The notes: a model not told the origin generated them from the sequence alone. A DNA stretch of 34,476 nucleotides from Variovorax soli NBRC 106424 (GCF_001591385.1 NZ_BCUU01000057.1:1-34476), one strand, 5' to 3'. Counted from the first letter of the stretch, positions 1-8,105 are shown. Made by a program: numbers and translations.

Positions 1-1
1 G

Positions 2-1321
2 GCGGCGCGCGGCGCCAGGGTGGCGCTGGCCGAGTCCGGCGCGCTGGGCGGCACCTGCGTCAACGTGGGCTGCATTCCCAAGAAGCTCTACAGCTACGCG
101 GCCGGCTATGCCGAGTCCTTCGAGGAAGCCGAGGGCTACGGCTGGCACCTGCCCTCCGCCCCCCAGTTCGACTGGCAGCACCTGAAGGCGCAGCGCGCCA
201 AGGAGATCGACCGGCTCAACGGCGTCTATCTCAACCTGCTCAACGGCCCGGGCGTGCAGGTGCTGCGCGGCCATGCGCGCTTTGCCGAGGGCGACGCGCA
301 CGCCATCGAGGTCAACGGCGAGCGCCATACGGCGCGCCACGTCATCGTCGCCACGGGCGGGCGCCCCTTCGTGCCCGACTTTCCGGGCCGCGACCTCGCG
401 GTGGTGTCGGACGCGATGTTCGACCTCGACCCCTTTCCGCAGCGGCTGGTGGTGGTGGGCGGCGGCTACATCGCCTGCGAGTTCGCCTCCATCTTCAAGG
501 GCCTGGGCGCCCAGGTGACGCAGCTGCTGCGCCGCGCCCACGTGCTCACCGGCTTCGACGAGGACCTGCGCCACTTCATCGCGGACGAGATGGGCAAGAA
601 CGGCATCGACATCCGCTGCAACGTGCAGGTGAGTTCGATCCGGCGCACCGACAACGAGCTGACGGTGGTGCTCGACCGCGGCCAGGAACTGCGCGCCGAT
701 GCGGTGCTGTTCGCCACCGGCCGCATTCCCAACACCGAGGGGCTGGGCCTGGCCGAAGCCGGCATCGAACTGGACGAGCGCGGCGCCATCCGGATCGACG
801 AGGGCTACCGCACCTCGCAGCCCGGCGTCTACGCGCTGGGCGATGTCTCGACCCGGCTGCAGCTCACGCCGGTGGCGCTGGCCGAGGCCATGGTGGTGGT
901 GGACGAGCTGTTCCCCGACCCCAGGCGAAAGGGCGGCAGCCCGCGCCAGCCGCCCGACTACGACTTCGTGCCCACCGCCGTCTTCACGCATCCCAACATC
1001 GCCACCTGCGGCTACACCGAGGCGCAGGCGCGCAAGCGCTTCGGCGACGGACAGATCACGGTGTACGCCACCGAGTTCAAGAGCCTGCGCCACACCCTGT
1101 CGGGCCGCAGCGAGCGTACCTTCATGAAGCTGCTGGTCGACGATGCGACCGACCGCGTGGTGGGCCTGCACATGGTCGGCGCCGAGGCCGGCGAGATCGT
1201 CCAGGGCTTTGCGGTGGCCATGCAGGCGGGCGCGACCAAGGCGCACTTCGACCGCACCATCGGCATCCACCCCACGTCCGCGGAAGAGTTCGTGACCATG
1301 CGCGAGCCCAGCGTGGGCTGA
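2..1321 (+). CDS. gor: Glutathione-disulfide reductase, 5'-truncated by the window edge
   Basis: FAD-dependent pyridine nucleotide-disulfide oxidoreductase that reduces oxidised glutathione with NADPH in the cytoplasm. The frame is open to the left edge, so the true start and the first part of the N-terminal FAD fold lie outside the window. The redox-active disulfide motif GGTCVNVGCIPKKL is near the visible start. A second Rossmann GGGYIACEFA segment for NADPH follows, then ATGRIPN, then the FAD-binding YALGDV, and the C-terminal dimerisation domain with the catalytic HPTSAEE His-Glu pair. Roughly 440 residues are visible, close to the usual 450 of the family. An insertion of about 10 residues rich in R, G and P sits before the dimerisation domain. 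The C-terminal motif and VNVGC favour glutathione reductase over mercuric reductase or lipoamide dehydrogenase. Confidence 0.95.
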   Translation, partial: AARGARVALAESGALGGTCVNVGCIPKKLYSYAAGYAESFEEAEGYGWHLPSAPQFDWQHLKAQRAKEIDRLNGVYLNLLNGPGVQVLRGHARFAEGDAHAIEVNGERHTARHVIVATGGRPFVPDFPGRDLAVVSDAMFDLDPFPQRLVVVGGGYIACEFASIFKGLGAQVTQLLRRAHVLTGFDEDLRHFIADEMGKNGIDIRCNVQVSSIRRTDNELTVVLDRGQELRADAVLFATGRIPNTEGLGLAEAGIELDERGAIRIDEGYRTSQPGVYALGDVSTRLQLTPVALAEAMVVVDELFPDPRRKGGSPRQPPDYDFVPTAVFTHPNIATCGYTEAQARKRFGDGQITVYATEFKSLRHTLSGRSERTFMKLLVDDATDRVVGLHMVGAEAGEIVQGFAVAMQAGATKAHFDRTIGIHPTSAEEFVTMREPSVG

Positions 1322-1379
1322 GCGCCAGGGCGGCCGGCATGCGCCGGATGTCACGGCGCCGTTGCACAATGGAACGCCT

Positions 1380-2894
1380 ATGTCGCACATGCCCGAATTC
1401 ATTGCCCCGCAGCGCTTCACCGATGCCGGCGCTGCCCTCGAACAGGTCGAGCGCATCTACAAGAGCGGCCTGCAGCACCTGCGCGACGCCATGCAGGGCT
1501 TCGTGGCCGGCGAAGACATGCCGGGCCGGGTGCGCGCCTGCTACCCCTTCGTGCGGGTGCACACGCACACCAGCGCGCGCGGCACGGCGGTCAACGGCCT
1601 GTCGTACGGCTTCGTGGCCGGGCCCGGCCGCTTCGAGACCACGCTCACCCGCCCCGACCTGTTTCGCCGCTACTACCGCGAGCAGTTCCGCCTGCTGCTG
1701 GAGAACCACGGCGTGGAGCTGGAGGTGGGCACCAGCACGCAGCCCATTCCCATCCATTTCTCCTTTGCCGAGAACGAGCACATCGAAGGCTCGATGAGCC
1801 CCGAGCGCCGCGCGCTGATGCGCGACGTGTTCGACCTGCCCGACCTGGGCGCCATGGACGACGGCATTGCCAACGGCACCTACGAGCCCAAGCCGGGCGA
1901 GGCGCAGCCGCTGTCGCTGTTCACCGCGGCGCGCGTGGACTACTCGCTGCACCGGCTGCGGCACTACACCGGCACCGCGCCCGACTGGTGCCAGAACTTC
2001 GTGCTGTTCACCAACTACCAGTTCTACATCGACGAGTTCGTGCGCCTGGGCCGCGAGGCCATGACCGACCCGAACAGCGAGTACATCGCCTTCGTCGAGC
2101 CCGGCAACGTGGTCACGCGCCGGCGCGGGCTGGCGCCCGGCAGCTGCTCCGAAGCCTTTGCCGCCCTGCTGGACGGCACGCAGGGCACGCCGCCGCCGCG
2201 GCTGCCGCAGATGCCCGCCTACCACCTGGTGCGCGAGGACCACAGCGGCATCACCATGGTCAACATCGGCGTGGGCCCGGCCAATGCCAAGACCATCACC
2301 GACCACATCGCGGTGCTGCGCCCGCACGCCTGGATGATGCTGGGCCACTGCGCGGGCCTTCGGCCGAGCCAGCAGCTGGGCGACTACGTGCTGGCCCACG
2401 CCTATGTGCGCGAGGACCATGTGCTGGACGAGGAGCTGCCGCTGTGGGTGCCGATTCCGGCGCTGTCCGAGATCCAGCTCGCGCTGGAAAAGGCGGTGGA
2501 GCAGGTCACGCAGGTAAGCGGGCCGGAGCTCAAGAAGCTCATGCGCACCGGCACGGTGGCCAGTACCGACAACCGCAACTGGGAGCTGCTGCCGGGCAAC
2601 CAGCCGCAACGTCGCTTCAGCCAGAGCCGCGCGGTGGCGCTGGACATGGAAAGCGCCACCATCGCCGCCAACGGCTTCCGCTTTCGCGTGCCCTACGGCA
2701 CCTTGCTGTGCGTGAGCGACAAGCCGCTGCACGGCGACATCAAGCTGCCCGGCATGGCCAACCACTTCTACCGCGAGCGGGTCGAACAGCACCTGCGCAT
2801 CGGCATGGCGGCCATCGACATCCTGCGCCGCGAAGGCTCCAGCCGCCTGCACAGCCGCAAGCTGCGCAGCTTTGCAGAAGTGGCGTTTCAGTAA
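1380..2894 (+). CDS. amn: AMP nucleosidase
   Basis: Hydrolyses AMP to adenine and ribose 5-phosphate, a route that adjusts adenylate levels in the cytoplasm. The protein has 504 residues from the ATG at 1380, near the 484 of the E. coli enzyme. An AMP-nucleosidase-specific N-terminal domain comes first. A nucleoside-phosphorylase fold follows, with the stretch MVNIGVGPANAKTITDH, the conserved LGHCAGLRPSQ segment and the late DMESATIAANGFRF region that carries the base and ribose contacts. A TTG six codons upstream is in frame but less likely. The gene lies 58 bases after the reductase on the same strand. CACAATGG at 1365-1372, just before the start, may be a -10 element giving a very short leader. 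A compound repeat follows the stop. Confidence 0.95.
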   Translation: MSHMPEFIAPQRFTDAGAALEQVERIYKSGLQHLRDAMQGFVAGEDMPGRVRACYPFVRVHTHTSARGTAVNGLSYGFVAGPGRFETTLTRPDLFRRYYREQFRLLLENHGVELEVGTSTQPIPIHFSFAENEHIEGSMSPERRALMRDVFDLPDLGAMDDGIANGTYEPKPGEAQPLSLFTAARVDYSLHRLRHYTGTAPDWCQNFVLFTNYQFYIDEFVRLGREAMTDPNSEYIAFVEPGNVVTRRRGLAPGSCSEAFAALLDGTQGTPPPRLPQMPAYHLVREDHSGITMVNIGVGPANAKTITDHIAVLRPHAWMMLGHCAGLRPSQQLGDYVLAHAYVREDHVLDEELPLWVPIPALSEIQLALEKAVEQVTQVSGPELKKLMRTGTVASTDNRNWELLPGNQPQRRFSQSRAVALDMESATIAANGFRFRVPYGTLLCVSDKPLHGDIKLPGMANHFYRERVEQHLRIGMAAIDILRREGSSRLHSRKLRSFAEVAFQ

Positions 2895-2903
2895 TCTCTT
2901 CCT

Positions 2904-2984
2904 CCCTCTCCCCCTGGGAGAGGGCCGGGGTGAGGGCACGCGCGGCGCATGCTCCTCACCCAACCTCTCCCCAGCGGGGAGAGG
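2904..2984. repeat. Compound inverted repeat between convergent genes (REP-like, possible bidirectional terminator)
   Basis: Two perfect 9-bp hairpins flank a third pairing. CCCTCTCCC at 2904-2912 pairs with GGGAGAGGG at 2916-2924 across a 3-base loop. CCTCTCCCC at 2964-2972 pairs with GGGGAGAGG at 2976-2984 across 3 bases. Between them GGGTGAGG (2928-2935) pairs with CCTCACCC (2954-2961), so the whole unit can also fold as one long stem. It fills the gap between the amn stop and the stop of the converging gene at 2987. Repeats of this style are commonly scattered between genes in Burkholderiales. A role as a bidirectional terminator is inferred from position; there is no T-tract. Confidence 0.75.
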
Positions 2985-2986
2985 AG

Positions 2987-3286
2987 TCAAACCGAGAAGC
3001 GGCTGCGAAAAGCCTCGCAAAAGGCAGCCGTGCCGCTGATCGTCAGGCCGAACTCGTGCCGCGCGGGCGGGCCGGCGTCCTGGCTCTGCTGCAGCTCGGC
3101 ATCCCAGTCCCCGCCCTCCTCCACCGGCGCGCGCCGGCCGCCTTCGGCCTGCGCCCAGGCCAGCACCGCGTCGATCTCGGCACGCACCGCATCCGCATGC
3201 TCGGGCAGCACCGAGGCCAGGGCGTCGAACACGCCCACGTCGTCGTCGCCTTCGCTGTAGTCGAAATCCAGCCAGCGCAGGCTCAT
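2987..3286 (-). CDS. Small acidic conserved-type protein coupled to the DEAD-box helicase gene
   Basis: A 99-residue protein beginning MSLRWLDFDYSEGDDD. It is acidic in the first half, has no signal peptide and no membrane segment, and contains WDAELQQ near the middle. I do not recognise a functional family. Its ATG (3284-3286) overlaps the TGA of the upstream helicase gene in an ATGA arrangement (4 bases), so it is very probably translated by coupling from the same mRNA. The stop lies 3 bases from the compound repeat. It may be a helicase-linked accessory protein or simply co-transcribed; nothing in the sequence decides this. Confidence 0.8.
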   Translation of the reverse strand: MSLRWLDFDYSEGDDDVGVFDALASVLPEHADAVRAEIDAVLAWAQAEGGRRAPVEEGGDWDAELQQSQDAGPPARHEFGLTISGTAAFCEAFRSRFSV

Positions 3287-4548
3287 GGCGTGTCTGCGGA
3301 AGCGGCGGCGACCGACAGGGCGGCGCGCAGCCTGTCTTTCTTGCTCGGGCGCCTGCCCTTGACGCCACCGCCGCTCGGAACCTGCACAGCCGCCGTGGCT
3401 GCAGGCACGGTGGGCTCGAAGCCGGGAATGCGCTCGCGCGGCACCCGCAAGCCCTGGCGCTTCTCGATCAGGCGGAAATGCGCTTCGCCATCGGCCGGAA
3501 TGAAGCTCAGCGCCAGGCCGCTTTCGCCTGCCCGCCCGGTACGGCCGATGCGGTGCACGTAGTCGCCGGCCGAGCGCGGCAAGTCGTAGTTGACCACCAC
3601 CGGCAGCTGCGCAATGTCGATGCCGCGCGCTGCCAGGTCGGTCGCCACCACCACCTGCAGGCGCCTGGCCTTGAAGTCCGCCACCACCTGGCTGCGCTTG
3701 CCCTGGCCCAGCATGCCGTGGAAGGGCTCGGCCGCGATGCCGGTCTTGCGCAGCTTGTGCGCCACCACTTCGGCGGCATGCTTGGTGGCAACGAAGACCA
3801 GCACGCGCGGCCATTTCTCCTGATGCAGCAGATGGCTCAGCAGCTGGGTGCGCCGGCCCGGATCGACTTCGATCGCGCGCTGTGCGATGTCGGGCGTGGT
3901 CTCGGGCGCGGCCTCGACTTCGACGCGCAGCGGATCGCGCAGCAGTTGCGCGGCCAGTGCCTCGACAGCCGGCTCAAAGGTCGCCGAGAAAAAGAGGTTC
4001 TGCCGCCCCGACGGCATCGCCGCGAGGACGCGCTGCATCTCCTGTGCAAACCCCAGGTCCAGCAGACGATCGGCCTCGTCGAGCACCAGTGCGCGGGCGT
4101 GATCGAGCCGCAAGGCATTGTTGTCCAGCAGGTCGAGCAGGCGCCCGGGCGTGGCCACCACCACGTCGGCGCCGCCGCGCAGCGCCATCATCTGCGGATT
4201 GATCGAGACGCCGCCGAACAGCACCGCGATCTTGGGACGTTCAGGCAGGCGCAGGGCCAGCAGGCGCAGTGTTTCGCCGACCTGCGCCGCAAGCTCGCGC
4301 GTGGGCACCAGCACCAGCGTGTGGACGGTGCGGCGCGAGCGGTGCCGCTGTGCCTGGGCCCAGCGCTGCAGCAGCGGCAGGGAAAATGCAGCCGTCTTGC
4401 CCGAACCGGTCTGGGCCAGGCCCAGCACGTCCTGGCCGTGCAGGATCGCCGGAATGGCCGCCTGCTGGATGGGCGTGGGCGAGAAATAGCCCACCTCGCC
4501 GGCCGCGTGGACCAGGGCAGGGATCAGGCCAAGCTGTGGAAATGACAT
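3283..4548 (-). CDS. rhlE: DEAD-box ATP-dependent RNA helicase, RhlE type
   Basis: Unwinds RNA duplexes with ATP. RhlE-type enzymes act in ribosome assembly and mRNA turnover. The 421-residue protein carries the Q motif around residues 2-30 (MSFPQLGL, then TPIQ), motif I AQTGSGKT at 45-52, PTREL near 82, TPGRL near 133, DEAD at 157-160, SAT at 188-190, ATDLAARGID near 302 and HRIGRTGR at 332-339. A basic tail of about 50 residues is typical of RhlE-like proteins. The start fits the family N-terminus, but no strong Shine-Dalgarno is visible and the start codon lies only 3 bases from the start of the divergent SUI1 gene. Which RhlE paralogue this is cannot be settled here. Confidence 0.95.
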   Translation of the reverse strand: MSFPQLGLIPALVHAAGEVGYFSPTPIQQAAIPAILHGQDVLGLAQTGSGKTAAFSLPLLQRWAQAQRHRSRRTVHTLVLVPTRELAAQVGETLRLLALRLPERPKIAVLFGGVSINPQMMALRGGADVVVATPGRLLDLLDNNALRLDHARALVLDEADRLLDLGFAQEMQRVLAAMPSGRQNLFFSATFEPAVEALAAQLLRDPLRVEVEAAPETTPDIAQRAIEVDPGRRTQLLSHLLHQEKWPRVLVFVATKHAAEVVAHKLRKTGIAAEPFHGMLGQGKRSQVVADFKARRLQVVVATDLAARGIDIAQLPVVVNYDLPRSAGDYVHRIGRTGRAGESGLALSFIPADGEAHFRLIEKRQGLRVPRERIPGFEPTVPAATAAVQVPSGGGVKGRRPSKKDRLRAALSVAAASADTP

Positions 4549-4551
4549 GAA

Positions 4552-4956
4552 ATGAAGAACTTGAAGAAATCAGATGCGGCAACCCGCCTGGTGTATTCCA
4601 CCGAGAGCGGACGGATCTGCCCCGGCTGCGGCCAGCCGGTGGCGGCATGCATCTGCCGCCGGCAGCAGCAGCAACAGGCGGCCGTGCGTCCCGCCACGGA
4701 CGGGATTGTGCGGGTTTCGCTGGACACCAAGGGCCGCAAAGGCAAGGGCGTCACCGTGGTCAAGGGCGTGGCGCTCGATGACCCGGCGCTCGCGCTGCTC
4801 GGCAAGCGACTCAAGTCCGCCTGCGGCTCGGGCGGCACCACCAAGGACGGTGTGATCGAGATCCAGGGCGATCACCGCGAGACGGTGATCGCGCTTTTGC
4901 AGAAGGAGGGGATGACGGTCAAGCGCGCTGGTGGTGTCGACAGGCAAGGTTGTTGA
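4552..4956 (+). CDS. yciH: SUI1/YciH-like translation factor with an extended C-terminus
   Basis: Bacterial relative of eukaryotic initiation factor eIF1, thought to influence start-site fidelity. The 134-residue protein starts MKNLKKSD. It has a zinc-ribbon-like CPGCGQPVAACIC stretch (residues 22-34), a glutamine run, and then the SUI1 domain with TKGRKGKGVTVVKG, CGSGGTTKDGVIEIQGDH and a terminal VKRAGG. Proteins of this family usually end at or next to that GG. Here six further residues follow before the stop, and base composition changes soon after, so the original 3' end may have been replaced at the island junction. The start is 3 bases from the divergent helicase start, so each leader lies inside the other gene. 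Confidence 0.9.
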   Translation: MKNLKKSDAATRLVYSTESGRICPGCGQPVAACICRRQQQQQAAVRPATDGIVRVSLDTKGRKGKGVTVVKGVALDDPALALLGKRLKSACGSGGTTKDGVIEIQGDHRETVIALLQKEGMTVKRAGGVDRQGC

Positions 4957-5054
4957 CCTGATCCCGCGTGAACGTCGGCCACCTGGATACCTTGAATAGC
5001 GGCGTCGGGCCCTGGGTTGAATGTGATGTCGGGGCCGCCCGGAACCAGGACTGC
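4950..5054 (-). pseudogene. Possible remnant of a cadherin/VCBS-like repeat protein
   Basis: Read on the minus strand, this segment gives a peptide of about 35 residues containing VPGGPDITFNPG followed by IQVADVHAGSG. Large bacterial adhesins of the cadherin-like/VCBS repeat class often show TFSSANGNAIxVxDVDAGSG at this point of the repeat, and the spacing matches by eye. There is no start, no second repeat and no secretion signal, so at best it is a decayed fragment left at the junction between the SUI1 gene and the island. The resemblance rests on one short stretch and could be chance. Confidence 0.25.
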
Positions 5055-5372
5055 GTGCTTGTGTCGCGCGGGCCAAGGCCTGAGTGCCACTGCGCGCCGG
5101 CGCGCAGTGGCACTCAGGCCTTGGCTGGATGCGGCGTGGGGATTGGGGACTGAACAGCGGCTTCGGGGCCCATTGCGGAAGTGCGCAGCGCCGGATTCGG
5201 CGCCCGTTAGGAGACGATCAACGTTCGAACTGTGCAGGAGACAGCGGTGCGATGCCGCGCCCGCGCTGTCCGGTTTGAACAAGTGAGTCCATGACAACGC
5301 GAAGTGCTTATCCAGTTCCTCGGGAGTCTTATGATCCGCATCGTTTGACTGGTGCCTTCTTGCGGCCTAACG
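4957..5372. other. 416-bp gene-poor stretch at the left edge of a lower-GC island
   Basis: No convincing intact gene lies here. The stretch holds a perfect 54-bp palindrome and, on the minus strand near 4950-5054, a peptide reading like a piece of a cadherin/VCBS-type repeat; both are listed separately. The minus strand from 5369 leftwards is open for about 165 codons beyond the end of the SIR2 gene. It mixes repeat, palindrome and antisense SUI1 sequence and has no credible start or domain, so I do not call it a gene. No tRNA, integrase fragment or clear direct-repeat attachment site is visible. Confidence 0.6.
5072..5125. repeat. 54-bp perfect palindrome with no loop
   Basis: The left arm 5072-5098 (starting GCCAAGGCCTGAGTGCC) and right arm 5099-5125 are exact reverse complements over 27 bases, with the centre between 5098 and 5099 in the sequence GCGCGCCGGCGCGC. 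The next outer pair, 5071/5126, is G/T. Such a structure can extrude as a cruciform in DNA or form a very stable RNA hairpin. It lies in the gap between the SUI1 gene and the converging SIR2-STAND gene. It could be a strong bidirectional terminator, an insertion scar or a palindromic binding site. There is no adjacent T-run. Confidence 0.9.
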
Positions 5373-7847
5373 CTACTTGACGGCTTGTCTAAGCCATTGC
5401 CTGCGAAAGCCTTCCAACTGCTGCTGCCCATGGCTATCGAACCGGAAGAGCCGCGTGCTACCCGCTGCACGCATCCATTCGTTCCACGTATCTTCTATGC
5501 GATGGAATTGAGATGGGTGAACCCGGCAGGCTCGCACGGCATAGGTGAAGAAAGCTACATACGGGTGTTCCCATTCATTGCCTCGCTCACGTGCAAGTTG
5601 TCGCGACGTCTCAAGCTCACGAATACCTTCCCATAAGCGTTCGACGCCGACGTCGTCGGTACGACGAACACTGATCTGCATGCAAATTGTTCCAAGAGTA
5701 GTGTGCGGAAAGGCGTCTCGGTTTTGGATCGAAACCGCCGTCTTTGCATACGAGTAAGCAGTGTCATCCTGCTCTCGTCGAGCGGCGAGTAGCGCTCTCT
5801 GCTCCCAATACCGCGAGTTCCAACTCATCAGCGGAAGCAAGTCCGCATACCACCGGTCGGCGGACTGAGGAAAATCATTTGCTACGACATCACAGTCCAT
5901 GAGTTCGCGCAAGATGCGATACGGGTAGGTACGTCGAGAGATCGCCTTTGGTACGACCAATGGCGAGAGTTGCTTCGCCAAGTAAAGCGAGATGTCGTAC
6001 TTCTCCTTCTGGGTGGCAAGTCCCCAAACGTATGCAGCGAATGATTTACTCCGGAGCCGAAGGCCGTGCTCATCCAAGAAAGCGAGATCCGAATAGGGAT
6101 TCGGAGGCTCAAGAACTGCCTCAAGCTCGGCTCCCCCTGCTAGCGCAGTGGCAAACTGAAAAGGCAAAGAGAGGCCAAACCTATGAGTTGCAGCGCACGT
6201 CAGGATGAGGGGTCGGCCAATCCCCGTGCCATTGCTGGCGCCCGCCAGAACCTCCGAAATAGCTTGGCGATACGGCAGGGCACCTTCTAAGCTCTCAAAC
6301 CACTCGAGCGCGCGCCGATTAGAGTGGTCCTTGAAATCGTTCCACGCGTCTTCCGCCTTCATGCCAGTACAGCGTCCAAGGCGACCTCTTGACTTTCGAC
6401 TGAAGAAGAGGCCGTCAAAGTGCTTGCGAGGGACGGGCTCCAACTCGATCACGCGGACTTCAGCATCGAGCAGGTCCGCGTGTACGCCGCGTAGCCGCCA
6501 GGACTCGGTGGTAGCGACCACGCGCAGAGGTATTCCACGATCGCGCGCCAGTTGGATCAACACGGTGAGCGAGTTCGAGAAGTCCGCGCAGTCGTCAAAA
6601 ACCAGGACCGTTGGGCGCTTTGTCGACAGGTACTCGCACAGCATGGCCTCGTCAAACCGCTCCTCGCTGCGAAACAGCCATGCTTCATACCCTTGTTGCT
6701 GCAGCTCGAACGCGATTCGAAGCGCCGAGCTAGTCTTGCCACACACTGGGCCGCCGCCGATCAAGGTGACGCGAGCATCTGTGGCCTTGTCGTTCAGCCA
6801 TTGCGATGCTCGTTTTGCCGCGTCGAAAAATGCGTCGAGGCCATCAACAATGTGGTGCCATTGAGCTTCTGCGGACGAGTAGAAGTCCAGCATCCTACGC
6901 GGGCGCGGTACTGCTGGAGAGAGGAGGCGGAAACTGCTACGTACCGCTGTGGTTGCGGCATGGAAAGAGGGCGTTTGAGCGGGCTGCGCGGCTAAGTACG
7001 TATCAAAATCGCTGGAAAGCGCCCGGAAGAAGACATCGCCCGTCGCCGCCACCGGCACGAGTCCTTGGCGACGGAAGCGCGCTTCTTCCCCTGGCGCGAA
7101 TCCACGCAGCACAATGAATGAGGGACATCCGCCGCGTTCACGTGATCTGTTTCCGATGTCAAGAACCGTTGACAGATCGAACTCGTCCCGTAGGCGAGCC
7201 CCGCACACGATGAACGGCTTTCGAATGAACTCGGACCTGAACTCAGAGTGCCATCCAGGCGCCACCTCCTGCCGCGCGGCATAGTCCTTCAATGAAAAGA
7301 TAATCCTGGCCGGAGTCTTGTCGATCTGAGATGCGCGTCCATGGAGGTACACGACTTGGAGCTCGGTGCCCCCTAAAGGGCGAACAGCGATCGGGTCATC
7401 CCAAGATGAAGACTTCAAAGCACGCCTGTCGCCAGCTTTAGCTGCGCGTTGCAGGACGTCATCAATATTGAGCGTCCAAATGCGCTTCCATGGGAGCGTC
7501 AGGAGTTCTCGCTGCCACGTCACGCCGCACTTGACGAATCGAGCCTTTAGGAATTCGGCCAATACTCCAAGGTTTGATGGCATTGCCGCGATGTCCCCGT
7601 AGACCAGCTGCAAGTTGGAGCAGTCGGGTTCCTGGTTTTCGAGTCCGAACTTTTGATTCAACTCTCGAGCAACTTCTGCTCCGCCACCGAGTTCTGCGCC
7701 GTCGCCACCCTTTGCGCCCCAACTTGCTCCCGCGCCAGTGAGCAGGTTGACTGCCCCTTCATCTAGCGCTTTCATTAGCAACGCCGCGTCGTCTGCTTGG
7801 ACACCAAGCTTTTCTAGCTCCAACATTTTTGGGGGCATCCCTGTCAT
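5373..7847 (-). CDS. SIR2-STAND fusion protein, probable anti-phage NADase (Avs5-like)
   Basis: An 824-residue protein with three parts. Residues about 30-285 form a SIR2-like domain: NLLTGAGAS at 34-42, WTLNIDD with N127 and D129, YLHG with H169, and CGARLRDEFDLSTVL from 215. Residues about 355-600 form a P-loop NTPase of STAND/AAA type: Walker A GGPVCGKT (365-372), Walker B VLVFDD (414-419) and a sensor-like VVATTES (443-449). The last 200 residues are helical, with one TPR-like stretch near 680-726. In known defence sirtuins (ThsA, DSR, Avs5) the SIR2 domain cleaves NAD+ on phage sensing, using equivalent Asn and His. The gene stands alone, is lower in GC than its flanks and lies in an island, all consistent with transfer. 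The start could also be ATG at 7838 or 7826; none has a strong Shine-Dalgarno. The family is clear, the defence role is inferred. Confidence 0.85.
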   Translation of the reverse strand: MTGMPPKMLELEKLGVQADDAALLMKALDEGAVNLLTGAGASWGAKGGDGAELGGGAEVARELNQKFGLENQEPDCSNLQLVYGDIAAMPSNLGVLAEFLKARFVKCGVTWQRELLTLPWKRIWTLNIDDVLQRAAKAGDRRALKSSSWDDPIAVRPLGGTELQVVYLHGRASQIDKTPARIIFSLKDYAARQEVAPGWHSEFRSEFIRKPFIVCGARLRDEFDLSTVLDIGNRSRERGGCPSFIVLRGFAPGEEARFRRQGLVPVAATGDVFFRALSSDFDTYLAAQPAQTPSFHAATTAVRSSFRLLSPAVPRPRRMLDFYSSAEAQWHHIVDGLDAFFDAAKRASQWLNDKATDARVTLIGGGPVCGKTSSALRIAFELQQQGYEAWLFRSEERFDEAMLCEYLSTKRPTVLVFDDCADFSNSLTVLIQLARDRGIPLRVVATTESWRLRGVHADLLDAEVRVIELEPVPRKHFDGLFFSRKSRGRLGRCTGMKAEDAWNDFKDHSNRRALEWFESLEGALPYRQAISEVLAGASNGTGIGRPLILTCAATHRFGLSLPFQFATALAGGAELEAVLEPPNPYSDLAFLDEHGLRLRSKSFAAYVWGLATQKEKYDISLYLAKQLSPLVVPKAISRRTYPYRILRELMDCDVVANDFPQSADRWYADLLPLMSWNSRYWEQRALLAARREQDDTAYSYAKTAVSIQNRDAFPHTTLGTICMQISVRRTDDVGVERLWEGIRELETSRQLARERGNEWEHPYVAFFTYAVRACRVHPSQFHRIEDTWNEWMRAAGSTRLFRFDSHGQQQLEGFRRQWLRQAVK

Positions 7848-8105
7848 AGGTCCGCTTGTTTAACAAACTGCATTACCTCATTTCGGGGTATGCGGTAGCT
7901 GGGCGATTTTCCAGGCAGCGCTCTTCGTCTAGAGAAGAACAATCCTTGGACTCTCTGCGAATGTTAGCCCAGCCGGTTTGACTGACCTACATCCACATGC
8001 CGCAGATGAGCGGCGGTGCCCTGCGCAGTCCACTGAGCGCCCCGTCATCCGGTGGGCCACCTCCAAGCGGACCTTGGTGAGATTCCGCTCCTGGCCGGGT
8101 GCAGC

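Noticed and set aside
1122..3368. 748-codon minus-strand frame across amn
   Set aside because: It crosses the gor end, amn and the compound repeat, has repetitive Ala/Arg/His composition, and is explained by the real genes on the other strand.
5228..5240. GTTCGAAC near 5225 as a tRNA T-loop marking an attachment site
   Set aside because: No acceptor stem, anticodon arm or CCA end can be drawn around it.
5364..5370. GCCTAAC next to the SIR2-STAND stop, read as an integron attC end
   Set aside because: On the coding strand the core-like GTTAGGC comes first and no matching RYYYAAC lies 50-140 bases upstream of it. The other candidate near 5206 breaks the consensus. No integrase is present.
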